NCBI GenBank assembly: GCA_041398565.1
Contig: JAWKUN010000005.1
Location: 1,171,044 to 1,235,043, forward strand
From: DATGPD01 sp041398565
GTDB taxonomy: Bacteria > Planctomycetota > UBA1135 > UBA2386
DNA length: 64,000 nucleotides
Direction of reading: 5' to 3'
The notes under the pieces were generated by a model that saw nothing but the letters and a program-made list of their open reading frames with translations, did not search any database and was not told where the DNA came from. Numbering within the stretch: position 1 is the first letter of the stretch; each line of letters opens with the position of its first letter. Shown piece by piece: positions 46,375 through 54,959 of this stretch. Both the position numbers and the translations under genes were made by a program.

Positions 46375-48717
46375 CTAGCGCAGCTCGTAGACCGGCTCGA
46401 TACGCAGGTGCTGATGCGGAAGTAGCTCGAAGTCGACGGTCGGGAGCTTGTGGCCGTCACGTCGCACCTTCAGGCGGTAGGACCCGGGCGGTAGCGGCCC
46501 GAGTTCGAAGGCGCCGTCGGCTCCGGTCTGTGTCGGCAGCGACCACAGCGCGCCGAACTGCTCGAGTTGCAGCTGCGCGCCCGCGAGCCCCTGGCCGCCC
46601 GTGTCGAGCACCAAGCCGCTCACGCGGGACGTGGGCCTGCGCTCGTCACCGACGACGAGCACCTGCTCGTCGGGGCCGGGCTGCAGGTTCTCGAACCGCG
46701 CGTGGACCAACTGCTGCTCCTTCGGGCGCACGAACAGTTCGTTGCCTGTGGGCTTGCACTCGACGCAGGTGAAGCGGCCGTCCGCGTCCGTCGCCGTCCA
46801 GCGGCTGCTGCCTCGCCTTCGTACGAACCAATTGGCCAGCGGTTGACCGCGCGCGTCGAGCAGGCGGCCGTGCAGGCTGCCTTCGTTCGTCAGCACGATC
46901 TCGATCTCGTGTTCGCCCGGCCTGTCGATGACGACCTCACGGCGAATCCGCGGCGTCTGCCGTTGCCACGCAGCGACCCGGAACGTGCCGATGGCTACGT
47001 CGTCGAACACGAAGGTGCCGGCGGCGTCGGTCTGCACGTAGAACTTCTGCGGGTAGTACTGACCCTCGACCCGCACGTAGGCGTCCGCGATCGGTTGTCC
47101 CAGCTCATCGCGCACGACGCCGCGCACCGTGGCTCCGTGCGGCAGCACGACCTCGACGTCGAGCGGCTCGCCGGCGCTGAGGCGCAGGTAACGCGTGTGT
47201 GGCGCCAACCCGGGCGTGTACGCGTAGAGCCGACAGCGCCCCACCGGGATGCCCGTGGCCACGAATCGCCCCTCCGCGTCGGTCGTGCACAGGCGTGTCG
47301 ACGCGCTGCCTCGGATGTGGCCCTCGAGGGCGGGGACTGCGTAGGGGTCCAGCTGCACCCAGGCCCGGGGCACCGGCACTCCGGAGTCGTCGACCACGCG
47401 GCCCCTTACCTCGGACCCGTCGCCGTTGGAGAACTTCAGCTCGACGACCGCGTGCGGCTGTTGCTGCAGCTCTGCCTCGCGCAACAGCCGTCCGGGTGTC
47501 ACGCCGAGCCGTGCGTCGGTGGCGAGCAGCATCTGCATCGGCGTCACCCCACCGACTTCGAACCGTCCGGCGGCGTCGGCACGACCGATCGGAAACTGCC
47601 ACGCCGGCCAGGTGCTGCCGTGCTGCGTGCGGATCTCGGCGAACGGTACCGGCCGCCCCTGGGCGTCGATGACTCGGCCTGCGACCCTCTTGCCCGCGCC
47701 CAGGCGCATCGTCACCGTCGTCGTGCTGTCGGCGAGCACGTCGACCGCCTGCCGGTTTGTGGCGCTTGCGGTGCCGACGACGTAGCGGCCCGCTGGCAGA
47801 TCCGGGAAACGCACGGTCGACGTGCCGTCGCTCGCGAGCACCTGGCCGGGGCCGGCCGCGGCACGGCAGAGGACTGCGTGCCCCTCGCCGGCAGGTTGGC
47901 CATCGACCGACACGACGGTCACGAGGATGCCGCCGGTTGGCACCGGCGCCCGACGCGGTGGCGTCGGTGGAGCCGGTTGCAAGGGGGCGGACGGCAGCAG
48001 CTGCCGCTCCTCGCTCGGCGGCGCGACGGCTGTCGTAGACATGGCCGACGCACGTGCGCCTTGCAGCGCGGCGACGGCGGCGACCGCACTCGCCGGCACA
48101 GGGGCCGTGACCGGCCCCTCGCCCTCCATCAGGAACAGACTCGACCACAGGACGGCCACCGCCAACGCCGCCGCGGCCACCGACTTCTTGCTCATGCCCA
48201 TGACGATTCCAGCGAACGGCGCGCCGAGGCGCGCACCGAGGTCTTGCTCCGGCAGAAGCTGTGCGCGCAGCTGCCGCAGGGCGCGCTTCTGCCGCGTGCG
48301 AACCGTGTCGATGCCGACCCCGAGTTGGCGCGCGACCGCATCGATGGGCATCCCGCGCAGGAAGCGCAGCAGGATGACGTCGCGGTAGTGCGACGGCAGG
48401 GCCAGCACGGCGTCCACCGCGCGCCGCTGCAGCTCCGTCTCCGCCACCACTTCCGCCGCCCCCGGTGCGGCGTCGCGCGGCACCAGCCCCGCGATTCGCG
48501 CGGCCTCGCGCACGGCGCGCCGCCGCCGCAACGCGGACAGCCGTCGCGCCACGGACACCAGCCACGCGGGCCCGATCGCACAACCTGGTGCGCGCAACGC
48601 CGCGACGGCCACGTCTTGCTGGAGCTCCGCCGCCCCGTCGTCGTCTCCGGCCAGCCGGCGCATCAGACGACGCAACCACGCGGACTCGGCCAGCAGCAGT
48701 TCGATCGGTGCACGCAC
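46375..48717 (-). CDS. Membrane-anchored sigma factor with exported carboxypeptidase-regulatory-like repeats
   Basis: This is one 780-residue reading frame. Residues about 15-75 form an abbreviated sigma region 2 (AELQQDVAVAALRAPG...AWLVSVARRLSALRRRR). Residues 105-155 are region 4 (ALPSHYRDVILLRFLRGMPIDAVARQLGVGIDTVRTRQKRALRQL). A single membrane helix spans about 179-197 (SVAAAALAVAVLWSSLFLM). After a Pro/Ala-rich linker come five or six beta-sandwich repeats (VAGRVIDAQGRPVPFAEI, VRGRVVDDSGVPVP, LHGRLLDARGQPLANW, VSGLVLDTGGQGLAGAQL). The DNA-binding half would face the cytoplasm and the repeats the outside, so a single protein could sense and transcribe. Similar ECF fusions are known from planctomycetes. 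Confidence 0.92.
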   Translation of the reverse strand: MRAPIELLLAESAWLRRLMRRLAGDDDGAAELQQDVAVAALRAPGCAIGPAWLVSVARRLSALRRRRAVREAARIAGLVPRDAAPGAAEVVAETELQRRAVDAVLALPSHYRDVILLRFLRGMPIDAVARQLGVGIDTVRTRQKRALRQLRAQLLPEQDLGARLGAPFAGIVMGMSKKSVAAAALAVAVLWSSLFLMEGEGPVTAPVPASAVAAVAALQGARASAMSTTAVAPPSEERQLLPSAPLQPAPPTPPRRAPVPTGGILVTVVSVDGQPAGEGHAVLCRAAAGPGQVLASDGTSTVRFPDLPAGRYVVGTASATNRQAVDVLADSTTTVTMRLGAGKRVAGRVIDAQGRPVPFAEIRTQHGSTWPAWQFPIGRADAAGRFEVGGVTPMQMLLATDARLGVTPGRLLREAELQQQPHAVVELKFSNGDGSEVRGRVVDDSGVPVPRAWVQLDPYAVPALEGHIRGSASTRLCTTDAEGRFVATGIPVGRCRLYAYTPGLAPHTRYLRLSAGEPLDVEVVLPHGATVRGVVRDELGQPIADAYVRVEGQYYPQKFYVQTDAAGTFVFDDVAIGTFRVAAWQRQTPRIRREVVIDRPGEHEIEIVLTNEGSLHGRLLDARGQPLANWFVRRRGSSRWTATDADGRFTCVECKPTGNELFVRPKEQQLVHARFENLQPGPDEQVLVVGDERRPTSRVSGLVLDTGGQGLAGAQLQLEQFGALWSLPTQTGADGAFELGPLPPGSYRLKVRRDGHKLPTVDFELLPHQHLRIEPVYELR

Positions 48718-49078
48718 GTGGGCGAGATTGCCACAACCGGCGGGATGGGGTCAGGGTATCGGCGAACTCCGTGGCGCGAAGCGCCGACTGCAACCGAGCC
48801 CTCGGTCTCGGCCCCGGCTGCGATCGGGGAGACCCCGACTGCGTGTCCGGTTGGGCCCACAAGGCGACGCTCAGCGTCGTGCCCTTGCGGGTGGCCAACG
48901 GCGGCTCGCTGCAGGAACGCGATCCCTGGGTCGGGCGCCTGGCGGAGCTGCTCGACGACGACACCCTGGCGCTGACCTCGACCGTCAGCTCGACGACGCG
49001 CCGTTCCACACCGGTGCGCGCGCGGCAATTCGCAGCGGATCCCTGGACCGCGCTGTGCTCTCGACCGAGGGCCTCGGC
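48718..49078. other. Hairpin-rich intergenic region upstream of the sigma-fusion gene
   Basis: This 361-bp gap separates the radical-SAM stop from the sigma-fusion start, both on the minus strand, so it must contain the sigma-fusion promoter. I see hairpins GGCGC-gaa-GCGCC (about 48773-48785), ACCGA-gccc-TCGGT (about 48793-48806) and TCGGGG-aga-CCCCGA (about 48824-48838). A plus-strand frame through here looks somewhat protein-like (WVGRLAELLDDDTLALTSTV) but lacks a credible start. It may be a remnant. Confidence 0.4.
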
Positions 49079-51001
49079 TCACGCCGGTCGCGTGGGAGCG
49101 GAATGCGTCACCTGACGCTGTCTCTTCGACATCGGCCCCGCACCCGCGTCGTCGGTCGTTGGCTCGGCGGCCAGCGCCAGCGACAGGAAGGTCCCGTTCT
49201 CCTCGTACATCACGCGGGCAGCGACGAACTCGCGCAGGATCCCGAGCACGCTGGAGCCGTCGACCACGGTGCCGAGCTGATCGGTCAACGCCCGGGCGAC
49301 GGCGTCGGGCCGGGCGCCGGCATCGCACGCGAGGTAGACGCGCGCCTCGAGCTCGTCGAGCACCAACTTGCTGGGTTCGGTCGTGGTGCGGCGGTCGTCC
49401 ACCACGAGGAAGCCCGGTCCACGCCGCCAGGTGAGCGCGCCCTTGTTGGCGTGAGCCTCCGTGCGCCAGCGTAGGACCGCGTCGTGCAGGTTGGCGATGC
49501 ACGCATCCGACGGCCCCCCTGCCACGAGATCGAAGGCGAAGGTCCAGGCCAGGTCGCGCAGGGTGTCGTCGTCGAGGTCGTACAGCGCGCGGTAGTGGAT
49601 CGGGGCTCCGAGCAGTCGGATCCCGTGGCGCTCGGGATGGCGTTGGTAGGGGCTGAAGCGATCGACGGTGAGCGGCGACAGACCGGGGGGCGACAGATGG
49701 ATCAGAGACGGCAGGAGCCGGCTCATCCGCGCATACTCGTCGTCGGGGACGTCCGGCAAACCGTGGATCAGATTCCAGGCGACGTGCAGGTCGTACCGGG
49801 CGCACCACTTGAGCAGCCGGATGTTCTGCAACGCGGTCACACCCTTGCGCATGAGCCGCAAGACTGCAGTGCTGAGGCTCTCGATACCGGGTCGGATCCA
49901 GCGCACACCGGCGACGCGGAGCTGCCGCACCTGTGCCAGGCTCAGGTTCGCCTTCGTCTGGTAGAAGAGGCGCAGGTCGAGGCCGCGGGCGGCGAGCGCC
50001 GGCAGCATGGTGTCGAAGTAGGCGAGGTCGAGGATGTTGTCGACCATGGTGAAGTCGAGCACCCGGTGCGCCCGCGCCTGCGCCTCGAGCTCGGCGACCA
50101 CGCGCGCACCGCTCTTGCTGCGCTGCGTCATCCGCTCGCCGTTGAGACCGCAGAAGGTGCAGTGCGACCGGGCTCCCCACCAGCAGCCGCGCGACGACTC
50201 CAGCGGCAACGTCGGTTGGATGACCGTGTCGAACCCGAGGCGATGCAGGCGAGCGAAGTACTCGTCGTAGTCGGGAGCCGGTACCTGGTCCATCGCGATC
50301 GCTCGCCCCGGCTGCTCGGCTACGGCGACCGTGGTGCCGCCCTCGCGCAAGCACACGCCGGGCAGACGCGGTGCGGGCTTGCCGGCCAGCAGCGCGCGCA
50401 TCAGGGGGACGACCACGGCCTCGCCCTCACCGCGCACGACGACGTCCACCTGCTGGAAGCTGCGGTGCAGAGCTTCGCCCATCGTGCTGTCGCAGTTGGC
50501 ACCGCCGAAGACGATCGTGATGTCCGGCGCACGCGCCTTGAGCCGAGCCGCGAGCGCCAGCGAAGCGATGGTCTGCCCCGACGTCGTGGTGAAACCGACC
50601 ACGCGCGCTCCGCTGGCGAGGATCTCGTCGGCGCACGCCTCGAGGAAGTCGGGGACCCGGGCCCTGACCTCGCAGAGCTTCTCGACCGCGCGTTGGCTGA
50701 CACCGGCGCGACGCAGGCCGGCCAGGTACTCGCGGTCGCGCGCTGCGTCGACACGCCGCACCGGCGGCAGCGCGAAGACCCATTCGCCGGTCCCGTGCAT
50801 GAACCAACGATCGCCGAGTTCGAGGTAGTCCTCCGGCGTCAGCGGTCCCCGGGGGGCGCCGAGGTGGTGCAGGAACTGCAGGAACGAACTGTGGCTGGTG
50901 CAGGCGACGCCGGCGTCCTGTAGCACGGCTTGCAGGATCCCGAGCTGGATGGAGGGCGCGGCCAGCGCATGCCACGGCATGCACACGAGCGAAACCGACA
51001 T
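49079..51001 (-). CDS. RiPP maturation B12-binding radical SAM protein (TIGR03975-like)
   Basis: I chose ATG 51001 (MSVSLVCMPWHALAAPSIQLG, 640 residues) because it matches the family N-terminus; ATG 51091 would add 30 non-conserved residues. The N-terminal third has the B12-binding-like pattern (VVGFTTTSGQTIASLALAARL, TIVFGGANCDSTMGEAL, VDVVVRGEGEA). The radical SAM cluster is RGCWWGARSHCTFCGLNG with Cys273, Cys281 and Cys284. Further family strings are IRPGIESLSTAVLRLMRKGVTALQNIRLLKWC and WNLIHGLPDVPDDEY. Relatives act on ribosomally made peptides, probably as C-methyltransferases. No precursor peptide, protease or exporter gene is recognisable nearby, so the substrate is unknown. Confidence 0.9.
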   Translation of the reverse strand: MSVSLVCMPWHALAAPSIQLGILQAVLQDAGVACTSHSSFLQFLHHLGAPRGPLTPEDYLELGDRWFMHGTGEWVFALPPVRRVDAARDREYLAGLRRAGVSQRAVEKLCEVRARVPDFLEACADEILASGARVVGFTTTSGQTIASLALAARLKARAPDITIVFGGANCDSTMGEALHRSFQQVDVVVRGEGEAVVVPLMRALLAGKPAPRLPGVCLREGGTTVAVAEQPGRAIAMDQVPAPDYDEYFARLHRLGFDTVIQPTLPLESSRGCWWGARSHCTFCGLNGERMTQRSKSGARVVAELEAQARAHRVLDFTMVDNILDLAYFDTMLPALAARGLDLRLFYQTKANLSLAQVRQLRVAGVRWIRPGIESLSTAVLRLMRKGVTALQNIRLLKWCARYDLHVAWNLIHGLPDVPDDEYARMSRLLPSLIHLSPPGLSPLTVDRFSPYQRHPERHGIRLLGAPIHYRALYDLDDDTLRDLAWTFAFDLVAGGPSDACIANLHDAVLRWRTEAHANKGALTWRRGPGFLVVDDRRTTTEPSKLVLDELEARVYLACDAGARPDAVARALTDQLGTVVDGSSVLGILREFVAARVMYEENGTFLSLALAAEPTTDDAGAGPMSKRQRQVTHSAPTRPA

Positions 51002-51129
51002 GATGGGCAGGTCTGGGTCACGATGGGGCTGCGCATCGCCGGGCAACTGTGGTGCCGGGCCGTGGTCCACGCTCGACGGCGGCCGCGGCACGTTCCCGTG
51101 TTCCGTGCGCGGAACGAGAGCGCGGCCCG

Positions 51130-51200
51130 ATCAGCGCACGCGCATGTCGATCAGGTTGCCGAGCGCGCCGTCGGCGCCGCGCGGAGTGTCAGCGCGGGCC
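51130..51200 (-). pseudogene. Remnant of the C-terminus of a beta-helix-type exported protein
   Basis: On the minus strand, ending in a TGA at 51130-51132, the frame reads ARADTPRGADGALGNLIDMRVR. This closely resembles the last residues of the exported protein at 59916-61229 (SGAAGTLGNLIDVRVR). Upstream the similarity is lost, so only about 25 codons of a duplicated gene end remain. Confidence 0.6.
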
Positions 51201-51222
51201 GTCCAATGGACGCGCGGGCGGC

Positions 51223-51280
51223 GCTTCGAGGCCCGGAGGGCGGCAAGGCCGCGGGCGAGGCCGGGCCACTTGGGCGAAGC
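51223..51280. other. Long nested inverted repeat (rod-like hairpin)
   Basis: Three nested stems share one axis: GCTTCG (51223-51228) with CGAAGC (51275-51280), GGCCCGG (51230-51236) with CCGGGCC (51261-51267), and an inner GCGGC-aag-GCCGC (51240-51252). The element lies between the stop of the ELWxxDGT gene (51374) and the gene remnant at 51130, downstream of that minus-strand gene. A terminator is the simplest role. Confidence 0.45.
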
Positions 51281-51373
51281 CGAGGCCTCACCAGGGGGGC
51301 TCTACCGTCGAGGAGCCGGACCCGCGTGGTCACCCAGCAAGGAGTTCGTCCACCTACCCGACCACGGCCAGAG

Positions 51374-53191
51374 TCACAGGCCAGGAGTCACCGACCACGC
51401 GTCGGCGAGGTCGACGCCGAGTGGATGCGCCGAGGGCAGATAAGCGGCTTGTGACACGAAGCGAGCACCACGCAGGCTGCGGGTCGCTGGCAGTGGGAGG
51501 GAGCCGCGCCAATCTCCGGCGGCGTTGGGCGTGATCGTGGCGAGGACGATGCTCGTCGCCGGGTCGAGGTGGAGGACGCATCCGCCGCCGACGGCGATCG
51601 GAGTGCTGTTGGGCAGCGAGAGCACGGCGACGCCGGTGCGGGTCGTGCCACTCGAACGGAGCTGCCAGTTCGATCCGAGCACCGGATCCGACATGGAGTA
51701 GGTCCCGCTCGGCGAGCAGCCGGCGCGCAACGGGGTGGCGACGCCCTCGAGCTGCATGACCCACGGCTCGAAGCCGTGCACGCCGTCGGCGGCGACGAAG
51801 ATCTGGTTCGGCCCGGCATGCAGCGCGTAGTAGCCGAACATCGTCATCGACGAGTTTCGGCCCGGCCGGATGTCGGCGACGAGGCGCGTGCCACCCGGCG
51901 TACCGTCGGTGACCCAGGGTTCGGCCCCGTACTGCGGTGTCGTGATGAGGCCGATCATGCGCCGCTGGCTCGCGCCACCGGTCAGCCCGATGAAGGGATC
52001 CGGATCCGAGCTCGCCAGGCCGGGGGCGAGATCACCGAGCAGCACGGTTCCGGCGACGGTGCCGTCGGTGACCCAGGGCTCCGAGCCCACGTTCAGGGCC
52101 GGCGAGTCCAGCCAGAACACGGCCTTGCCGTTCACCAGGAACGACGATGGACCGAACTTGGTCGACCCCGGTCCGGGGGTCACGTCCACGAACAGACGCG
52201 TCCCATTCGCGGTGTAGTCGGTGAACCAGAGTTCCTCTCCGGACACACCGTCATCGGCGTTGAAGAACGTGCCGTTCACGCCCGGTAGCGTGGTGTGGAG
52301 TCCCCATCCAGTTCGAGTGAGAGAGGCGAACACGTGGAGCACGGTGGGGGCGCTCTGCGCGTCCCAACGCCAGAGGGTGTGCGTGCCAAAGGCGAGGACA
52401 GCGCCATCCACGAGCGCGGGGACTGCGGGCTCGGGAAGGATGATCGATGGGACGACTCCCGTACCGAGACCGAGAAGGGAGACCCGCGTCTGCGCGCCGC
52501 CGAGGTCCTGGAACACGATCATCCCGCCCAGGTGCGCACGTGCCGCGGTGATACCGGTGGCGGCCACCGACGTGGTCGCCCGTGTGCCTCGGCTGTGCCA
52601 GAGATTGGTCGGCGACTGGTAGTCGCTGATCCAGAACTCGTCGCCGACAGAGTGAGCGACGTAACCATCCGGAATGCCCAGTTGGGTCGTCCCGTTCACT
52701 GTGCCGTCGCTCCTCCGGAACGATCCGTCCGCAACCAGCAGGGCGGATCCGTCCGAGAACAGCATCTGGGGCGGATTGAGACGCCGCATGCCGAGGCTCG
52801 CGCCGTCGATGATCATCCGTGTGCCGGCGGTGGTGCCGTCGCTGTGCCAGATCTGGTCGCCGCTCGCCATCGACAGCGTGAACCACCCAGCATCGTACTT
52901 CGCGAACGGGAAGATGATCTCCGAGCTGTATGGGCCGGGCGTGAGTTCGCGCACCATCGTGGTACCCGCCGCGGTGCCGTCCGTGCGCCACAGCTCGATG
53001 CCGTGCACGCCGTCGTCGAGGGCCAGCAACACCTGGCCGTAACGGGGACTCGGGGCCAGGGCCCCCTCGCGCATCGAGCTTCTGATGCCAGGGAGGGCAT
53101 CGACGAGGAGGCCGGCGTTCTGAGCTCGCGGCGTCGCGAGCGGAACCAGGATCGTGGCGACCAAGACGGTCGGCAGTGCGGGACGCATCAT
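51374..53191 (-). CDS. Secreted ELWxxDGT repeat protein (second copy type)
   Basis: From ATG 53191 (MMRPALPTVLVATILVPLATPRAQ, 605 residues) with a signal peptide. Repeats follow the ELWRTDGTAAGT pattern, including DQIWHSDGTTAGT, EELWFTDYTANGT, EPWVTDGTVAGT and EPWVTDGTPGGT. The central repeats are degenerate (NLWHSRGTRATT). The C-terminal 110 residues (RAGCSPSGTYSMSDP..., AVGGGCVLHLDP, GSLPLPATRSLRGARFVSQAAYL) match the shared exported module. It has the same architecture as the protein at 21377-23134 but is clearly diverged. The function is unknown. Confidence 0.92.
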   Translation of the reverse strand: MMRPALPTVLVATILVPLATPRAQNAGLLVDALPGIRSSMREGALAPSPRYGQVLLALDDGVHGIELWRTDGTAAGTTMVRELTPGPYSSEIIFPFAKYDAGWFTLSMASGDQIWHSDGTTAGTRMIIDGASLGMRRLNPPQMLFSDGSALLVADGSFRRSDGTVNGTTQLGIPDGYVAHSVGDEFWISDYQSPTNLWHSRGTRATTSVAATGITAARAHLGGMIVFQDLGGAQTRVSLLGLGTGVVPSIILPEPAVPALVDGAVLAFGTHTLWRWDAQSAPTVLHVFASLTRTGWGLHTTLPGVNGTFFNADDGVSGEELWFTDYTANGTRLFVDVTPGPGSTKFGPSSFLVNGKAVFWLDSPALNVGSEPWVTDGTVAGTVLLGDLAPGLASSDPDPFIGLTGGASQRRMIGLITTPQYGAEPWVTDGTPGGTRLVADIRPGRNSSMTMFGYYALHAGPNQIFVAADGVHGFEPWVMQLEGVATPLRAGCSPSGTYSMSDPVLGSNWQLRSSGTTRTGVAVLSLPNSTPIAVGGGCVLHLDPATSIVLATITPNAAGDWRGSLPLPATRSLRGARFVSQAAYLPSAHPLGVDLADAWSVTPGL

Positions 53192-53700
53192 CGTGGGACT
53201 TTCGGGTCGACGCCCCGAGGGCAGGGCGGGGCCACTCTCAGCAAGGTCCGGGCCGGAGAGCGATTCGCACCGAACCGGGGCCTTCTCGGTCTCCTGCGAA
53301 CTCGAACGAGCGATCCGGGGACGTCGGCGCCCGCCCGCCGCGGACGGCGAGGCCCCTCGGCGCGCGCGACCGTCGCGATGGGTGTCAGGAACCATGGTCC
53401 CGGGCTCCGTTGCTTCGTGATCGGGCCCCGCGTCGACCGCATCTTGTTTCTACTGCGTGACGTCAACAGCGGGGTCAGAGGCCCCGGCGCTGGCGGTGAG
53501 GGGTGAGTCACGCGAGGTAGGAGAACGGCCCACAGGAAGCCGGGTCGCGGCTTGGGCCGAGTCTCGGTCAGGGCTCCGACGAGGCGGGAGCCGAGAGCGG
53601 CCACGCAGCACGCGGCCGGGGCTGCCCTCGCCGAACTCGGAGCCGTCCGAGCACAGCGATTTCGACGAGTCGCTCAGGCGGCGGGTGCCGCGGCCGACGC
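53192..53700. other. 509-bp intergenic region without a supported gene
   Basis: This gap lies between two minus-strand secreted-protein genes and should contain the promoter of the ELWxxDGT gene. Frames through it have Arg/Pro-rich composition and no family resemblance. One short hairpin, CGGGG-tcagagg-CCCCG near 53469-53485, has a GGTCAG core like the REP-type elements at 29.0 and 44.2 kb. Nothing else stands out. Confidence 0.4.
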
Positions 53701-54762
53701 TCAGCGGGTCATCACGACGCGCACGCCGTTGCTGGCCGCGACGCCGAGCGCGTTTTGTGTCGTGGCCGCGAGTACCTGGAAGAAGAGCGTTCCGCCCACG
53801 AGGTTGTTGGCGTTGGGAATCGGCATCGTGATTTCGCACAGGCCGAACGGGTCCGCGGGCGGAGCAGCGAAGACGACGTTGGTACTGGCGAGCAACCAGC
53901 AACCCGGTGCGCGGATCGCGGACAGGTCGATCGCGGTCTGCTGCGCGCCGAGGACCACGAATGCCGGTGCGTTGGCGAAGCTCTGCCCGCCGTCTGCCAC
54001 CAGCGAGAAGTCGGCGTTGCCGACCACCGGGAAGCCGAGCGCCGTTGCGCCCCAGTCGAGGCAGCGTGAACCGTAGAGCGGCGAGCCCGCGACCCGAGTG
54101 CCGGTGTAGGTCACTTGGTCGAGCGCGAAATCCGCCCTGCCGGTGACCCCGACCGTCTCGATGATGAAGTGCACGGTGGTGGAGGCGAAGAGATTGGGGA
54201 TCGTCGCCAACACCGTCCAGTTCGCTTGCCCGCTCGCACGGAACGAAGCGATGCCCGTGTTGCCGGTGCGCACCAAGCGCAGTTGGCCGGCGGAGCTGGT
54301 TGTCGGGGTCTGGTTGCCGCCGAGAAACACATTGTTGCGATAACCCTCTGCGACGAACTCCCGGCCCGACGAGGTCTCGATCAAGCCAAGGCCGAGTTCG
54401 CCACCGCTGAAAGGTGGCCCGAATGCATCGAACGCAGACATCGACAGCCCAGGATCGCCATTGCTGGCCGACGCGGCGAAACTGTCGTAGTCCACCACCA
54501 ATTCGAAATCGCCACGCAAACCGTCGATCGCGAAGATGCCCAAGGCATCCTGGGTGGTCGCGCCCGCGATCCGCAGCTTTCCGCCAGACATCGTCAAGCG
54601 CGCGGTCGAGCCGAACTGGAACCAGCGGCTCGAGTCGATCGCGGTCCCACTGAAGTCGTCGTACGTGGTCTGCGCTGAGATCTCGCACGTGAACAACGCA
54701 GCGAGCGTGAGCGACGCCAAGACCGAAGGTGTTTGCATCGGAGTTGCAAAGTGCATCGGCAT
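53701..54762 (-). CDS. Secreted protein with LamG/concanavalin-like domain and common C-terminal module
   Basis: Starting at ATG 54762 (353 residues; ATGs at 54756 and 54738 are alternatives, the last giving the neatest signal peptide, MQTPSVLASLTLAALFTC). The first half reads as a single beta-sandwich (YDDFSGTAIDSSRWFQFGS, LRIAGATTQDALGIF, LRLVRTGNTGIASFRASG), typical of LamG-like or DUF1583-type lectin folds. The second half holds the shared module (AIRAPGCWLLAST, EITMPIPNANNLVGGTLFFQVLA, LGVAASNGVRVVM). It is divergent from the kinase-TPR gene. Confidence 0.87.
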   Translation of the reverse strand: MPMHFATPMQTPSVLASLTLAALFTCEISAQTTYDDFSGTAIDSSRWFQFGSTARLTMSGGKLRIAGATTQDALGIFAIDGLRGDFELVVDYDSFAASASNGDPGLSMSAFDAFGPPFSGGELGLGLIETSSGREFVAEGYRNNVFLGGNQTPTTSSAGQLRLVRTGNTGIASFRASGQANWTVLATIPNLFASTTVHFIIETVGVTGRADFALDQVTYTGTRVAGSPLYGSRCLDWGATALGFPVVGNADFSLVADGGQSFANAPAFVVLGAQQTAIDLSAIRAPGCWLLASTNVVFAAPPADPFGLCEITMPIPNANNLVGGTLFFQVLAATTQNALGVAASNGVRVVMTR

Positions 54763-54959
54763 GAGTGTACCCGACCGCCGTCGTCGATCGCCGCGCGGCA
54801 CGCCGCATCGGGCTGCAACCGATGGCAACGGGACTACGCACAGCCTTCCCCTCGCGACCGTTTCCCGAAGCCGGCGCCCAACTCGCTCCTGGCGCCAGGC
54901 GATGGTTCGCGCGCGAGTTGCCCGCGCCGTGCCAGGCTCAGTATCGTCGCCCCACCGAC

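Noticed and set aside
48891..49115. RiPP precursor gene next to the radical SAM gene
   Set aside because: The plus-strand frame has no credible start, no leader-like motif and the wrong strand. A minus-strand Ser-rich frame (from 49009) runs without a stop into the sigma-fusion gene in another frame.
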